A stretch of 64,000 bases of DNA, taken from the NCBI RefSeq assembly GCF_023101685.1, contig NZ_CP082164.1:8308001-8372000 (forward strand), read 5' to 3'. The translations under genes were made by a program, and so were the position numbers. The stretch comes from Bradyrhizobium sp. 186. GTDB lineage: Bacteria; Pseudomonadota; Alphaproteobacteria; Rhizobiales; Xanthobacteraceae. The notes beneath the pieces are model-generated. The model worked only from the letters and a program-made list of their open reading frames with translations, had not been told where the DNA came from and ran no database searches. Below, piece after piece: positions 55,710-64,000 of this stretch (positions are counted from its first letter, which is position 1; every line of letters begins with the position of its first letter).

Positions 55710-56372
55710 ATGAGATTACGATTCGTGCGCCCCCTCATCGGTCTGACGGCCAGTCTAGGTGGCTGCGCAAGCACCGCGCCGACTTACCTCGAGCCGACCG
55801 CGCAAGCGATCCTAGTTGAACAGGAGAAGAACGTCTTACTGTTACAGACCCTCGGAGGGCCCGAACGGCAGCGTCTGCGTTATTTCATAGCGAGTACCAG
55901 TCGCGGTCGGTATGACGCGCTCCATCTTGATATCGTCGGCTCACGTCGGCTCGGGGCGCAGATAGCAGCTGAGGCCCGCGCAGTGGGCGTCGACGCTCAC
56001 AACATCCGCCTGTACGGTCCATTCATCGATAGGCGTGATGGCTCTGCCGCCCGAATCGAGGCGATTACGTACGAGGCGCACCCTCCCGTTTGTCCGTCGA
56101 TTGCGATCGTCGGCCCTTCAGTGAACGACAATTCTTTCGATCCGACGCTTGGCTGCTCGATCCGCAGCAACTTGGCCGGCATGGTCAACGATCCGCGCGA
56201 CTTGATTGACAATCAGGCCGTTGTGCCGAGTGATGGCAATCGTGCGGCCATTCCCGTTGCCACATACAAAGCCTTCGCGACCGGCAATAACAGCAACTTG
56301 GGTATAGCTAACAACAAGCTGCTATCAGATCCCACGTCTGCCGGCACCCAGACCGTGCAGCCGTCTCGATAG
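55710..56372 (+). CDS. T3SS-linked lipoprotein, CpaD/Y4xK-like
   Basis: 220 residues. The lipobox LGGC (about 17-20) is followed by a domain with the CpaD pattern: YGPFIDRRDGSAARIEAITYEA, then CPSIAIVGPSVNDNSFDPTLGCSIRSNLAGMVNDPRDLID. It is the partner of CpaC-type secretins in Tad pili and is called y4xK in NGR234. Ten bp after rhcC2, so co-transcribed with ttsI. It likely assists RhcC2 at the outer membrane. Confidence 0.8.
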   Translation: MRLRFVRPLIGLTASLGGCASTAPTYLEPTAQAILVEQEKNVLLLQTLGGPERQRLRYFIASTSRGRYDALHLDIVGSRRLGAQIAAEARAVGVDAHNIRLYGPFIDRRDGSAARIEAITYEAHPPVCPSIAIVGPSVNDNSFDPTLGCSIRSNLAGMVNDPRDLIDNQAVVPSDGNRAAIPVATYKAFATGNNSNLGIANNKLLSDPTSAGTQTVQPSR

Positions 56373-56415
56373 CGAGAACATCAGTCATTCGATGCGACCT
56401 CATTCACAACACGAA

Positions 56416-57453
56416 CTAGACTTGGCCGGCGGCAAAGAGTGCTTTTGCGACAGCCTCGAAATACTGGACAGGAATGGAATTGCCAAGGCTAGTGTTGCAG
56501 ATTAGCTCACGGACCAGGACGTGATCATCGACGATACTGAGACGAAGGCGCCTCGCTTCATCAATGAGCCGTGAAGCCGCCTCCCCATCGCCGCGGCAAA
56601 CCAGGACCGGGACGCCCGTTTCGCCACGGATGTAGCGTACCCCGACCAGCAGCTCGCGCCCAGTCAAGATCAATGTCGCGCGACGCACGCCGAGTGGAGA
56701 CTCGCTCGCCTGCTCCCGCCGAAGGCGTCGGTGTTCGCGTTTCACCTCCGGACTGCCTTGCTGCTCCTTGTCCTCGCGCTTCATATCGCTCTTAGTCATG
56801 CGCATGCCGCGCAAAAACAACCAGCGCTGGACGAGGAGATCGACCAATCCGCCGATCAGAAATGCACCACTTGCAATCCCGATCAACAGTTTCACTTGAA
56901 TGAACACGAACTCGAAGCAGCCCGTGCCGCAAACCGGCAGATAGACCAGTGTCTTCCACGCGCCGACAACGACGAGGAGAAAGATCGCGCCGAGGCAGAA
57001 GACCTTGAACAAGGTCTTGCCAAGCTCGATGAGGGAACGCAAAGAAGCGATGCGCTTCAGTCCGCTGATGGGATCAATGTTCTCGAATTTCGGCGTCATC
57101 GGCTCCGAGGAGAACACTAATCCACCATTGGCCAGGACCGTCGTCAGAATTGCGCAGGTGACCATACTCCCAAGAAGCGGGCCAACAATTCTCAGTGCAA
57201 GTTCGGGCAAGACGCCGAGCGCAAGATCGACCGCAATATTGAACGGCTTATCAAGCAGCTTGTCAGTCAGCATGAGCGCTTCACGACATTTGTCGTAGAT
57301 GGAACTCGCTTCTAACCAGAGATAGCCGAGACCGGCGCAAGCGCTGACGGCCCTGACTAGATCCGTGCTATGCGGAACCATGCCTTTCTTGCGCGAATCG
57401 CTTAGCTTCTTTTCAGTGGGGGCGAGCGTTTTCTCTTCGCTCGTGTCGCTCAC
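56416..57453 (-). CDS. rhcU: T3SS export switch protein RhcU (SctU), NPTH motif absent
   Basis: 345 residues: four membrane helices in the first 210, then a cytoplasmic domain. FlhB/SctU proteins normally self-cleave at Asn-Pro-Thr-His. The equivalent place here, just before [19 protein letters not shown], reads TGRE (264-267), so autocleavage should not occur. The start overlaps the rhcT stop by 4 bp. It is the last gene of the rhcJ-rhcU operon. Confidence 0.92.
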   Translation of the reverse strand: MSDTSEEKTLAPTEKKLSDSRKKGMVPHSTDLVRAVSACAGLGYLWLEASSIYDKCREALMLTDKLLDKPFNIAVDLALGVLPELALRIVGPLLGSMVTCAILTTVLANGGLVFSSEPMTPKFENIDPISGLKRIASLRSLIELGKTLFKVFCLGAIFLLVVVGAWKTLVYLPVCGTGCFEFVFIQVKLLIGIASGAFLIGGLVDLLVQRWLFLRGMRMTKSDMKREDKEQQGSPEVKREHRRLRREQASESPLGVRRATLILTGRELLVGVRYIRGETGVPVLVCRGDGEAASRLIDEARRLRLSIVDDHVLVRELICNTSLGNSIPVQYFEAVAKALFAAGQV

Positions 57454-58271
57454 TTCAGATTCCTTTCAAGCCTCTCCAGCTCTCGGCTCGACTGCATGAT
57501 TTCCGACTGCATGTATTCGATGAGATAGATCGTATAAGTGACCATGACGATCGCAAAGCCTATATTCTTGATCGTCAAAGATAGGTCCCGCGGGTTGAAT
57601 TGCGGCGCAAAGCGCCCGAGCAGGAGCGCTGATATGTCGGCCAGCAAGAGGAAAGCTACCACCGGTCCAGAGACCAGGACGGCGGTACGTATGATGCTGT
57701 CGAGCACGCCCCACAACTCCAGTGTCCCTTGCATGCTCAGCGTGGGTCCAAGCTGATAAGCCGGCCAAACCAGATAGCTGCCGTAAAGCCCGCTGATCAT
57801 GGTTTGCAGGCCCCCCGATACGACGAAGATCGTGATCGCGGTGGTACCGATAAGCAGTCCCGTCGCCGAAGCCTGACTGCGTGTCGCGGGATCGGCGGGA
57901 GTGACCACGCTGCTGATGCCCCGTTGCGCGTCGATGAACTCGCCGACGGCCTGAAGACTCCAGAGGGGAATACTGAGCAGGGCGCCGATCAGCAGGCCGA
58001 CACACGTCTCCTTAAGACCGAGTAGCGGGATCTTGAGCAGACGGGTGTCCGGATCTAGCTCCTTCAGGCCATCGGCGATGTGCGCCAAGTATGGTAGTTC
58101 GAGCGCAACGGCCAGGCAACCGCGGATCAGGCCGCCGATCTGCGGACGCGTAAATACCGGAAGCACCAGCATAATGCCCACGGGGCGGGCCGCACCAAGG
58201 CCGGCAGCAACGACGAGTTCGATGGTCGCCTGGATCAGACTTTGCGTGTCGGTGGTTGACAGATCATACAT
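57450..58271 (-). CDS. rhcT: T3SS export apparatus protein RhcT (SctT)
   Basis: 273 residues with several membrane helices, FliR/SctT type ([50 protein letters not shown]). It forms the export gate with SctR and SctS. It starts 11 bp after the rhcS stop. Confidence 0.93.
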   Translation of the reverse strand: MYDLSTTDTQSLIQATIELVVAAGLGAARPVGIMLVLPVFTRPQIGGLIRGCLAVALELPYLAHIADGLKELDPDTRLLKIPLLGLKETCVGLLIGALLSIPLWSLQAVGEFIDAQRGISSVVTPADPATRSQASATGLLIGTTAITIFVVSGGLQTMISGLYGSYLVWPAYQLGPTLSMQGTLELWGVLDSIIRTAVLVSGPVVAFLLLADISALLLGRFAPQFNPRDLSLTIKNIGFAIVMVTYTIYLIEYMQSEIMQSSRELERLERNLK

Positions 58272-58282
58272 GACGGCGGCTG

Positions 58283-58564
58283 CTAGTAGCCCGTCGTGAG
58301 CGCGGGAAAATCAGTGAAGATCTGCTTGGCTTGTTCGATGAGCGGGGCGCTCAGCACCGGAGAAAACAAAGCTATAATCCCAACAATGACCAAAAGCTTC
58401 ACAGTCAGTGGCAATGTCTGATCCTGGATCTGCGTTGCCGCCTGGATGATGCCGATGACGGTTTCGGCGACCGCCGCTGCAATGAGCGGAGGCAGAACCC
58501 AGGTCATGAAAAGCACCAGTGATCGGCTCATATAAGGGAGAATAGTGGCCTCATCCATGCTCAC
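58283..58564 (-). CDS. rhcS: T3SS export apparatus protein RhcS (SctS)
   Basis: 93 residues, two membrane helices of the FliQ/SctS family ([45 protein letters not shown]). Start overlaps the rhcR stop in ATGA fashion. Confidence 0.93.
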   Translation of the reverse strand: MSMDEATILPYMSRSLVLFMTWVLPPLIAAAVAETVIGIIQAATQIQDQTLPLTVKLLVIVGIIALFSPVLSAPLIEQAKQIFTDFPALTTGY

Positions 58565-59226
58565 CCTCCAGGTGTTGTATAGCTCAGCACTAGCCCGTGC
58601 ATAAGCCGCGACCAGCCGTCAATTGCCACGAATAGAAACAGCTTGAAAGGAACTGAGATCACTGTCGGAGACACCATTGACATGCCCATGGCCATCAGAA
58701 TGGTCGTTACGATCAGATCGATAGTGATAAACGGAAGGTATAGTAAAAACCCGATTTCGAAGGCACGCTTGAGTTCTGAGATTAGAAAAGATGGGACGAG
58801 AATGACAAAATCATCGGCTGTGGCTCTGCCGCGCATCTCTTCCGGCCAGACACGTTCGGTCGAGGACAGGAAGAAGTCTCGCTGTTCTTCATTGGTGAAG
58901 TTCTTGAGATAGCCTCGCAGCGGCTCCTGCCCAACTTTCGCAGCGGCTACCCAATCCTCGAGCGTTTGATAGCGGAGCTGCAAATCGGCGACTCGATTGT
59001 AGCTCTGCTCAAAGACGGGGGCGCTCGTGAAGGCGGTGAGCATCAATGCTGCGCCGTATAGAACGATGTTCGGTGGAATCGACTGGGTCCCAAGCGCATT
59101 GCGAACGAGGAAGAGAACGACAGATACCTTTACGAACGCCGTGGTCGTGACGACAGCGAAGACCAACAAGCCGAGCGCGGCCGTGACCGCAAGAAGCGGC
59201 AGTATTGCTGGTTCAATGTTAGTCAT
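58561..59226 (-). CDS. rhcR: T3SS export apparatus protein RhcR (SctR)
   Basis: 221 residues, FliP/SctR family: FVKVSVVLFLVRNALGTQSIPPN in the first helices, and PSFLISELKRAFEIGFLLYLPFITIDLIVTTILMAMGM in the conserved C-terminal half. It forms the core of the export gate. Overlaps rhcQ by 8 bp. Confidence 0.95.
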   Translation of the reverse strand: MTNIEPAILPLLAVTAALGLLVFAVVTTTAFVKVSVVLFLVRNALGTQSIPPNIVLYGAALMLTAFTSAPVFEQSYNRVADLQLRYQTLEDWVAAAKVGQEPLRGYLKNFTNEEQRDFFLSSTERVWPEEMRGRATADDFVILVPSFLISELKRAFEIGFLLYLPFITIDLIVTTILMAMGMSMVSPTVISVPFKLFLFVAIDGWSRLMHGLVLSYTTPGG

Positions 59227-60334
59227 TACCCGCTAACCCGCCACGCAGTCTAACGCCGAGCTCGTCCCCAATACGTACTATGTCGCCACTCCCGATACGT
59301 ACGCCGTTTGCGAGGATATCGACCGGGCCGTCGACCGGCCGGCCAAGTTCGAATACATATCCTTTGCTGATGCTTCTCAAGGCTCCCAGCGTGATGGGCC
59401 AGCGGCCGCATTCAAAGACAAGCGAAATCTCAATATCGTCAAGATCGGCTTCCGAAGGCGGCTGCTGTGAACCGGGTAGTGTCGTCATATGCGCATACTC
59501 CAGAGGGCGCGGCCGCAAGCGAAACGGTCCGTGCAGGATCAGGCGGTTGCCAGTGACATCTGCCGCGGTCCATAACCGGCCCGCAGTGAGGATGATCTGA
59601 CCGCGGGCGAATGGCGTTACATCCGGCAACAAAGCGTCGCCCTTACGCGTTTTGCGAAGAAGCGAGGCTGACGCCCGGAGGGAGCCGATCTCTCCTGCAA
59701 CCGTAACGGGTAACTGTGCGGAGACCTCACACAAATGTCGCGGCAATTGGCCGAGCAGCCCGCCTAAGGCGCGGAACGCCGGCGGTATCGGTCCATCAAG
59801 AGGCGAGAAAAGAAATAGGCGACCTTTGCCCCTGACCGGACCGTAGATGATGTCGAGTTCGATATAAGGCCCGTTCTTCTCGGCCTTTCCAACATGAAGG
59901 AGTCGCAGTTGCTGCTCTGTCTCAGTCTCCAGGCGCGCGAGCAACGGTTCAAGTGCAAGTTCGAGAACCAGCGAACGACTTGGCTCGGAAAGTAAAGCTA
60001 GGCCACTCTGTACTGTCGAGATCAAGGCCTCGGCAAGCGCATGCGGTATCGACAACACGAGCGCATCATCGCCGAGGCCCCAAACGCAATCGAGCATCGA
60101 CAGAGCCGGAGGTTCCTCCTGCCACACAAGTCGTTCCAGTCGCACCGATAGCGGCTTGTCGCAAAGGTTACTCCGCAAAGAGGCGGAGGGCCGCACGTTT
60201 CTGTTGAGCCACGAGACGAGACTCTGCGTTAGACGCTGGGTCGGCTCGTACTTCGCGTATGCGTCCGCGCGAGTTGCAGGAGGCGGCTGTACAGGGCAGC
60301 GCATTTGCTTCCCAACTGGACTAGCGGTCATCAA
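59219..60334 (-). CDS. rhcQ: T3SS cytoplasmic ring protein RhcQ (SctQ)
   Basis: 371 residues. The N-terminal part is variable; the C-terminal 80 residues form a SpoA/FliN domain (ISLVFECGRWPITLGALRSISKGYVFELGRPVDGPVDILANGVRIGSGDIVRIGDELGVRL). It builds the sorting platform or C-ring with NolU and NolV. Its start overlaps the rhcZ stop. Confidence 0.9.
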   Translation of the reverse strand: MMTASPVGKQMRCPVQPPPATRADAYAKYEPTQRLTQSLVSWLNRNVRPSASLRSNLCDKPLSVRLERLVWQEEPPALSMLDCVWGLGDDALVLSIPHALAEALISTVQSGLALLSEPSRSLVLELALEPLLARLETETEQQLRLLHVGKAEKNGPYIELDIIYGPVRGKGRLFLFSPLDGPIPPAFRALGGLLGQLPRHLCEVSAQLPVTVAGEIGSLRASASLLRKTRKGDALLPDVTPFARGQIILTAGRLWTAADVTGNRLILHGPFRLRPRPLEYAHMTTLPGSQQPPSEADLDDIEISLVFECGRWPITLGALRSISKGYVFELGRPVDGPVDILANGVRIGSGDIVRIGDELGVRLRGGLAGND

Positions 60335-60843
60335 ATTGCACCGCCCGCCGCCGGCGTGGACAAACCCCTCCCATGGCGAAGCAAGACTTCATCATCAGCC
60401 TCTAGCTCGGCTGTTACTTCCGAATGGGTATCGGCCGCACGCCGGACGTCGGTCTCGATTTGTCGCCATTTATGAGTCGCTGCGGAACGCTTCGCCCAGT
60501 GCGCACGCCTCTCGGATGCCGCTGTCTCGGCCTGCTTTTGAGCGATACGCGCCTCCTCAAGTGTGCGGCGTTTCGAGGTGATCTCAATCGCGAGCCTCTC
60601 AAGGGTGAGCTGGCAATGATCGAGTTCAACGACGGACAAGGTACCGACCGACATCAACTGTTGGTAAACCTCCGCCTGCGCCTCTGTATGATGCTTTTCA
60701 GCAATTGCAAGTTCCTGCCATGCGTGCTCCGCGGCCGAGGTCGCGATATGACGCTTGGCTTCCATATTGGACAACTCACTACGAGCACTACGCTCGCGCA
60801 TATCCTTCACTTGCCGCAAGCACGAAACGTGTATGCAACTCAT
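60331..60843 (-). CDS. rhcZ: T3SS stalk protein RhcZ (SctO/YscO-like, y4yJ)
   Basis: 170 residues, almost all coiled coil (RSARSELSNMEAKRHIATSAAEHAWQELAIAEKHHTEAQAEV). Position between the ATPase and SctQ genes is that of SctO/FliJ in all T3SS loci. The ATG at 60843 overlaps the rhcN TGA. Sequence identity among SctO proteins is low, so the name rests on position and shape. Confidence 0.8.
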   Translation of the reverse strand: MSCIHVSCLRQVKDMRERSARSELSNMEAKRHIATSAAEHAWQELAIAEKHHTEAQAEVYQQLMSVGTLSVVELDHCQLTLERLAIEITSKRRTLEEARIAQKQAETAASERRAHWAKRSAATHKWRQIETDVRRAADTHSEVTAELEADDEVLLRHGRGLSTPAAGGAI

Positions 60844-62198
60844 GCGGTCAGACGGCACATCCATGTGACGGTTTCCTCAAAAGTGGACGCATCGTTTTCA
60901 CCCTGGCGTAAAAACTCGCGCAGATCATCGATCGAAGCGACAGCTCGGTCCGTCAGCGGATCGCTGCCTTGCTTGTATTCGCCAACCTTGATCAAAAATT
61001 CGGCCTCTGCATGACGGGAGATAAGATCACGGAAGAGGGATGCTGCCTTGCGATGCGGTGCAGATACGACGGCATCCATGACGCGGCTGCGGCTCGACAG
61101 TACATCGATGGCGGGGAAATGCGCCCGCGCCGCGAGAGAGCGTGAAAGAACGATATGACCATCGAGAATGCCACGCGTTTCCTCGGCGATTGGATCGCCC
61201 GTGCCGTCACCTTCCACAAGCACGGTATAGAAGGCCGTGATTGAGCCACGCTCACTCATACCAGCGCGCTCCAGCAAACCTGGCAACATTGCAAAGACAG
61301 AGGGAGGAAAGCCCCGGCGGGTCGGTGGCTCACCGGCAGCAAGCCCGATCTCGCGCATAGCGCGGCTAAATCGCGTCAATGAATCCATCATCAGAACGAC
61401 GCGCAGGCCTTGTTCGCGAAAATATTCGGCGAGCGCGGTTGCCGTATAAGCACATTGCGCCCGCTCCGTCGCTGAGCGATCGGAGGTCTCAACGACGACG
61501 ACCGTGCGGCGGAGGGCAGTCTCCCCAAGATGCCGCTCGATGAATTCACGCACTTCGCGTCCGCGCTCGCCTATCAGCGCAACCACGGTCACGTCAGCGA
61601 CCGCGCCTTTTACGATCTGCGACAATAACGTCGACTTGCCGCCACCAGGCTCTCCATAAATGCCGATGCGCTGGCCCTCGCCGCATGTCAGAAGACCATC
61701 CAAGGCGCGAACACCGAGTGGTAGAGGGCGATCGATGATGCACCTCGTCATTGGATTTGGCGCTTTGCCGCGCAGCGGACGCGTCTCCACGGCTTTGACT
61801 GCGCCCTTGCCATCGAGGGGACGGCCGAAGCTGTCGATCACCCGGCCAAGCAAATTGGGGCCGACCGGCACTTCGTGCATTCGGCCAGTGGCAACGACTT
61901 CTGCGCGGCCGGACATGCCTTGCAGATCACCGATCGGCGTCAGCAACACGCCGTCCTGCAACAGACCGATCACCTCGGCCTCAAGCGACCATCCGGTGCG
62001 CGGATCCTTGAGCACACAAACTTCTCCAATACGAGCATCCGGCAAAACTGCATGGATCAACGTGCCGATCGCCCGCGTGATCCGCCCGCGTACGACACGC
62101 GTGTCCACATGCCTTGCCGTAGTTCGCAGACGAGCCAGTGCCGCGTGCAGAGTCCCATCTCCATCAGGACAGCTATGGTCTGGTCTCGGCGCCGTCAC
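60840..62198 (-). CDS. rhcN: T3SS ATPase RhcN (SctN)
   Basis: 452 residues, GTG start sharing a base with the nolV stop. Walker A is GEPGGGKS (182-189), followed by [20 protein letters not shown] and the Walker B strand VVLMMDSLTRFSRAMREIGLAAGEPPTRRGFPPSVF. It releases effectors from chaperones at the export gate. It is the symbiotic paralogue of FliI in this window. Confidence 0.96.
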   Translation of the reverse strand: MTAPRPDHSCPDGDGTLHAALARLRTTARHVDTRVVRGRITRAIGTLIHAVLPDARIGEVCVLKDPRTGWSLEAEVIGLLQDGVLLTPIGDLQGMSGRAEVVATGRMHEVPVGPNLLGRVIDSFGRPLDGKGAVKAVETRPLRGKAPNPMTRCIIDRPLPLGVRALDGLLTCGEGQRIGIYGEPGGGKSTLLSQIVKGAVADVTVVALIGERGREVREFIERHLGETALRRTVVVVETSDRSATERAQCAYTATALAEYFREQGLRVVLMMDSLTRFSRAMREIGLAAGEPPTRRGFPPSVFAMLPGLLERAGMSERGSITAFYTVLVEGDGTGDPIAEETRGILDGHIVLSRSLAARAHFPAIDVLSSRSRVMDAVVSAPHRKAASLFRDLISRHAEAEFLIKVGEYKQGSDPLTDRAVASIDDLREFLRQGENDASTFEETVTWMCRLTA

Positions 62199-62818
62199 TA
62201 TTCGCCTGCCTCATGATCTAACCCAAAGCCCAAACGCAGTGCGCGGAGCTGCGCGTCAAGTCCGAGATGGATATTGCCAAATTCGCTCCACAGCACGCAT
62301 TCGTTCGCTGACAGCGCCGGATCCGGAATAATTCGGACCGCCGGCCGGTCCTCCCGTCCGTCGCAGGCAGCAAATTCGCGCGTAAGCGCATCAGCATCCA
62401 TGGGGGACGCATGAAGGGACAGTTTCGCCCCGCCATATCTGTGCGAAATCGTGTGACGAACCGTCCTCACCAACATCTCGCCGGGATCGAAATCGCCCAG
62501 TAGATCAGTTACGATGTCCATCACGAGCGCTGACAGTTCCTGCTCCAAAACGGCCTTTCGTCGTGCCACTTCCGAGGCAGCCTGCGCGACCAGCTGTGCC
62601 ATTTCCTCGGCGCCGGCCCTCACCCCCTCGGCATGGCCGCGCGCACGCTCCTTCTGATAAGCTCTGCGCGCCCAGCCGCGAACCCGCTTCAGATTGCGCT
62701 CGGCCACGGCGCGTGCCTCGAGGGCGCTCTGCCAAATCTCGAGATCCCTCGCCGCTATGAGTGGCCCAAGCGGGCGGATGTGCGGAGCGACGGGCGGCGC
62801 AGTTTCGTCGGCTGTCAT
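62198..62818 (-). CDS. nolV: T3SS ATPase regulator NolV (SctL)
   Basis: 206 residues of the FliH/YscL family: an N-terminal helical region with a long charged helix (YQKERARGHAEGVRAGAEEMAQLVAQAASEVARRKAVLEQELSALVMDIVTDLLGDFDPGEML) and a C-terminal globular domain. It tethers RhcN to RhcQ. Overlaps nolU by 4 bp. Confidence 0.88.
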   Translation of the reverse strand: MTADETAPPVAPHIRPLGPLIAARDLEIWQSALEARAVAERNLKRVRGWARRAYQKERARGHAEGVRAGAEEMAQLVAQAASEVARRKAVLEQELSALVMDIVTDLLGDFDPGEMLVRTVRHTISHRYGGAKLSLHASPMDADALTREFAACDGREDRPAVRIIPDPALSANECVLWSEFGNIHLGLDAQLRALRLGFGLDHEAGE

Positions 62819-63447
62819 CCCGCTGGGACCTCCCTCGCCAATTGGGCCAACACCGGCGAAAACAATTGGCCCGCAGCATCGCGGTGTTCAGTCGCAGGAT
62901 TGTCGGCGGCCGTTCCGACAGCTAGGCGTAGAAGCACGCGGCGGCAATCAAGCGTTGACGCTTCATCGAGCCAAGCGCCGAGGCAGGCATGTCCATCGTC
63001 TTCAATCCCTAGCGCGAGTTGTTGAGGATCAGCAATTAATCTGGTCGAAACCGCATGCGCTGCATGTCGGATCCCGAAAGCCTGCACCTCGGTGCCGACG
63101 CGCTCGACCAGAACGGCGACATCGTGCTTTGAAATCAGCCTTGTCAGCGAACGGGCATGCCAAATGCCGCCGGCGAGCAGGGCAGCCCTGCTCGGATCAT
63201 GCCCGAGGAGAAGGTCTGGCCCGAAGTCACTTCCGTTCAAGCCCATTTCATCTTCAAGCAGCAACGCTTGCAGTCTTATCTGCAGCCTAGGACTCTTCTG
63301 CAGTCGCACCAACGTCGCGGCCGAGAGGTTCGCGTCAAGACGCGCGGCAAGGCGGGTCGGATGAATCGTGGCAGCAAGCTTACGAATACCTACAGAGGCT
63401 AATTTCAGCGGATCATGCCGCTCGGCAGACGGATTCGGTCTCGTCAT
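62815..63447 (-). CDS. nolU: T3SS sorting-platform protein NolU (SctK-like)
   Basis: 210 residues from ATG 63447; a second ATG at 63471 inside the end of rhcJ is also possible. Position between SctJ and SctL, size and alpha-helical composition (LVRLQKSPRLQIRLQALLLEDEMGLNGSDFGPDLLLGHDP) fit NolU. It probably connects the inner ring to RhcQ. Confidence 0.85.
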   Translation of the reverse strand: MTRPNPSAERHDPLKLASVGIRKLAATIHPTRLAARLDANLSAATLVRLQKSPRLQIRLQALLLEDEMGLNGSDFGPDLLLGHDPSRAALLAGGIWHARSLTRLISKHDVAVLVERVGTEVQAFGIRHAAHAVSTRLIADPQQLALGIEDDGHACLGAWLDEASTLDCRRVLLRLAVGTAADNPATEHRDAAGQLFSPVLAQLAREVPAG

Positions 63448-63460
63448 GTCGGATACCACA

Positions 63461-64000
63461 CTACGCCGCATTAGGCTTAGTCGCTTTGCGAATCATCTCG
63501 ATAGCAGAGACACCCGAGCGCCCACCAACCGCGCTAACTTTCTGAGATGATTGCCTGCGCTGACGCCCACGAGCGCTCAGCAAGACGCAGGATAGCACGC
63601 CGAATACAGACCCGCCGAGACCCATGCCAACCGCAACCAATGGCGTTGAAATGACTCCAGATGCTTGGGCGAAACCAGCCGCAGCCGCCGGTCGCGGCTC
63701 TAGTGCGGGCCGCTCGACTGAGACGAAAACAACAGCCACCTTGTCATAGGATAAGCCCTCGATGCTGTTGGCGACGAGCATTTTAATCTGCGGCAGCAAG
63801 ATTGAGAGATTTGCCCTCGAGTCATGCCGGATGAAAACCGACGCCGAAGATGGCGTGGTGTCACGTCGCAACAGGTCGTTCTTTGGCAGAACAACGTGGA
63901 CGCGCGCCGAGAGGACACCATCGATATCACTGATCGTGCGAGATAATTCCTCGCTCAGCGCATAGACGTAACGGGCGCGCTCCTCGATCGGCGAAGCAAT
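63461..64000 (-). CDS. rhcJ: T3SS inner-ring lipoprotein RhcJ (SctJ), N terminus off window
   Basis: The reading frame is open from the window edge at 64000 to the stop at 63461 (179 codons), and the N-terminal part with the lipobox lies outside. Visible are the second ring domain (ARYVYALSEELSRTISDIDGVLSARVHVVLP, then SILLPQIKMLVANSIEGLSYDKVAVVFV) and a C-terminal membrane helix (LVAVGMGLGGSVFGVLSCVLL) with a basic tail. It forms the inner-membrane ring of the needle complex and precedes nolU in the operon. Confidence 0.92.
   Translation of the reverse strand: MASPIEERARYVYALSEELSRTISDIDGVLSARVHVVLPKNDLLRRDTTPSSASVFIRHDSRANLSILLPQIKMLVANSIEGLSYDKVAVVFVSVERPALEPRPAAAAGFAQASGVISTPLVAVGMGLGGSVFGVLSCVLLSARGRQRRQSSQKVSAVGGRSGVSAIEMIRKATKPNAA

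Overview
The window looks like a Bradyrhizobium-type alphaproteobacterium. The evidence is a GC-rich core chromosome carrying ctrA, chpT, fliI/fliJ, flhA and a che operon, next to a rhizobial type III secretion (rhc/nop/tts) locus preceded by a nod box. It splits into two parts at a tRNA-Val(CAC) gene at 37409-37483. Left of the tRNA, genes are tightly packed and have conventional core codon use. Right of it, coding density falls, insertion sequences and broken genes accumulate, and the symbiosis-type T3SS appears. I read the tRNA as the likely edge of a symbiosis island, as is known for B. diazoefficiens USDA110, although no integrase or second attachment copy is visible here.

Core part, 1-37.4 kb. 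First come an omega-amino-acid:pyruvate aminotransferase with a divergent PuuR-like regulator, a transglutaminase-like protein, and a three-subunit PaoABC-type molybdenum aldehyde oxidoreductase followed by TetR and LysR regulators. Next are a cupin, a DUF4864 protein and an MFS carrier. A periplasmic copper-handling run follows at 11.1-15.5 kb: His-rich protein, small lipoprotein, TolC-like lipoprotein, multicopper oxidase, cupredoxin and CusF-like protein. Then flhA, an AraC regulator, an ECF sigma/anti-sigma pair, fliJ-fliI, and ctrA behind a leader rich in GANTC sites. A DUF350/YgiB-like/glutathionylspermidine-synthase-like trio follows, then the chemotaxis operon cheA-cheW-cheY-cheB-cheR. 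The core part ends with chpT, cysQ, a YHS protein, an EipA (DUF1134) homologue and a membrane-anchored coiled-coil protein.

Accessory part, 37.5-64 kb. A decayed IS256 transposase fused to an unknown gene, a PilZ protein, a lone receiver and several short hypotheticals lead into a block of mobile elements. These are IS701 (with TTAG duplications), an abutting IS5/IS427-type element, IS630, and an IS6 remnant. Two candidate secreted effectors follow, one XopP/RipH-like and one NopP-like. Each has a plausible tts box upstream, and a decayed group II intron maturase lies between them.

The T3SS itself has two transcription units. On the plus strand, nod box - ttsI - rhcC2 - y4xK-like lipoprotein. 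On the minus strand, rhcJ (cut by the window end) - nolU - nolV - rhcN - rhcZ - rhcQ - rhcR - rhcS - rhcT - rhcU, with overlapping or nearly overlapping genes. The expected logic is that flavonoid-activated NodD acts on the nod box, TtsI is made, TtsI binds tts boxes, and the effectors are exported through the Rhc apparatus.
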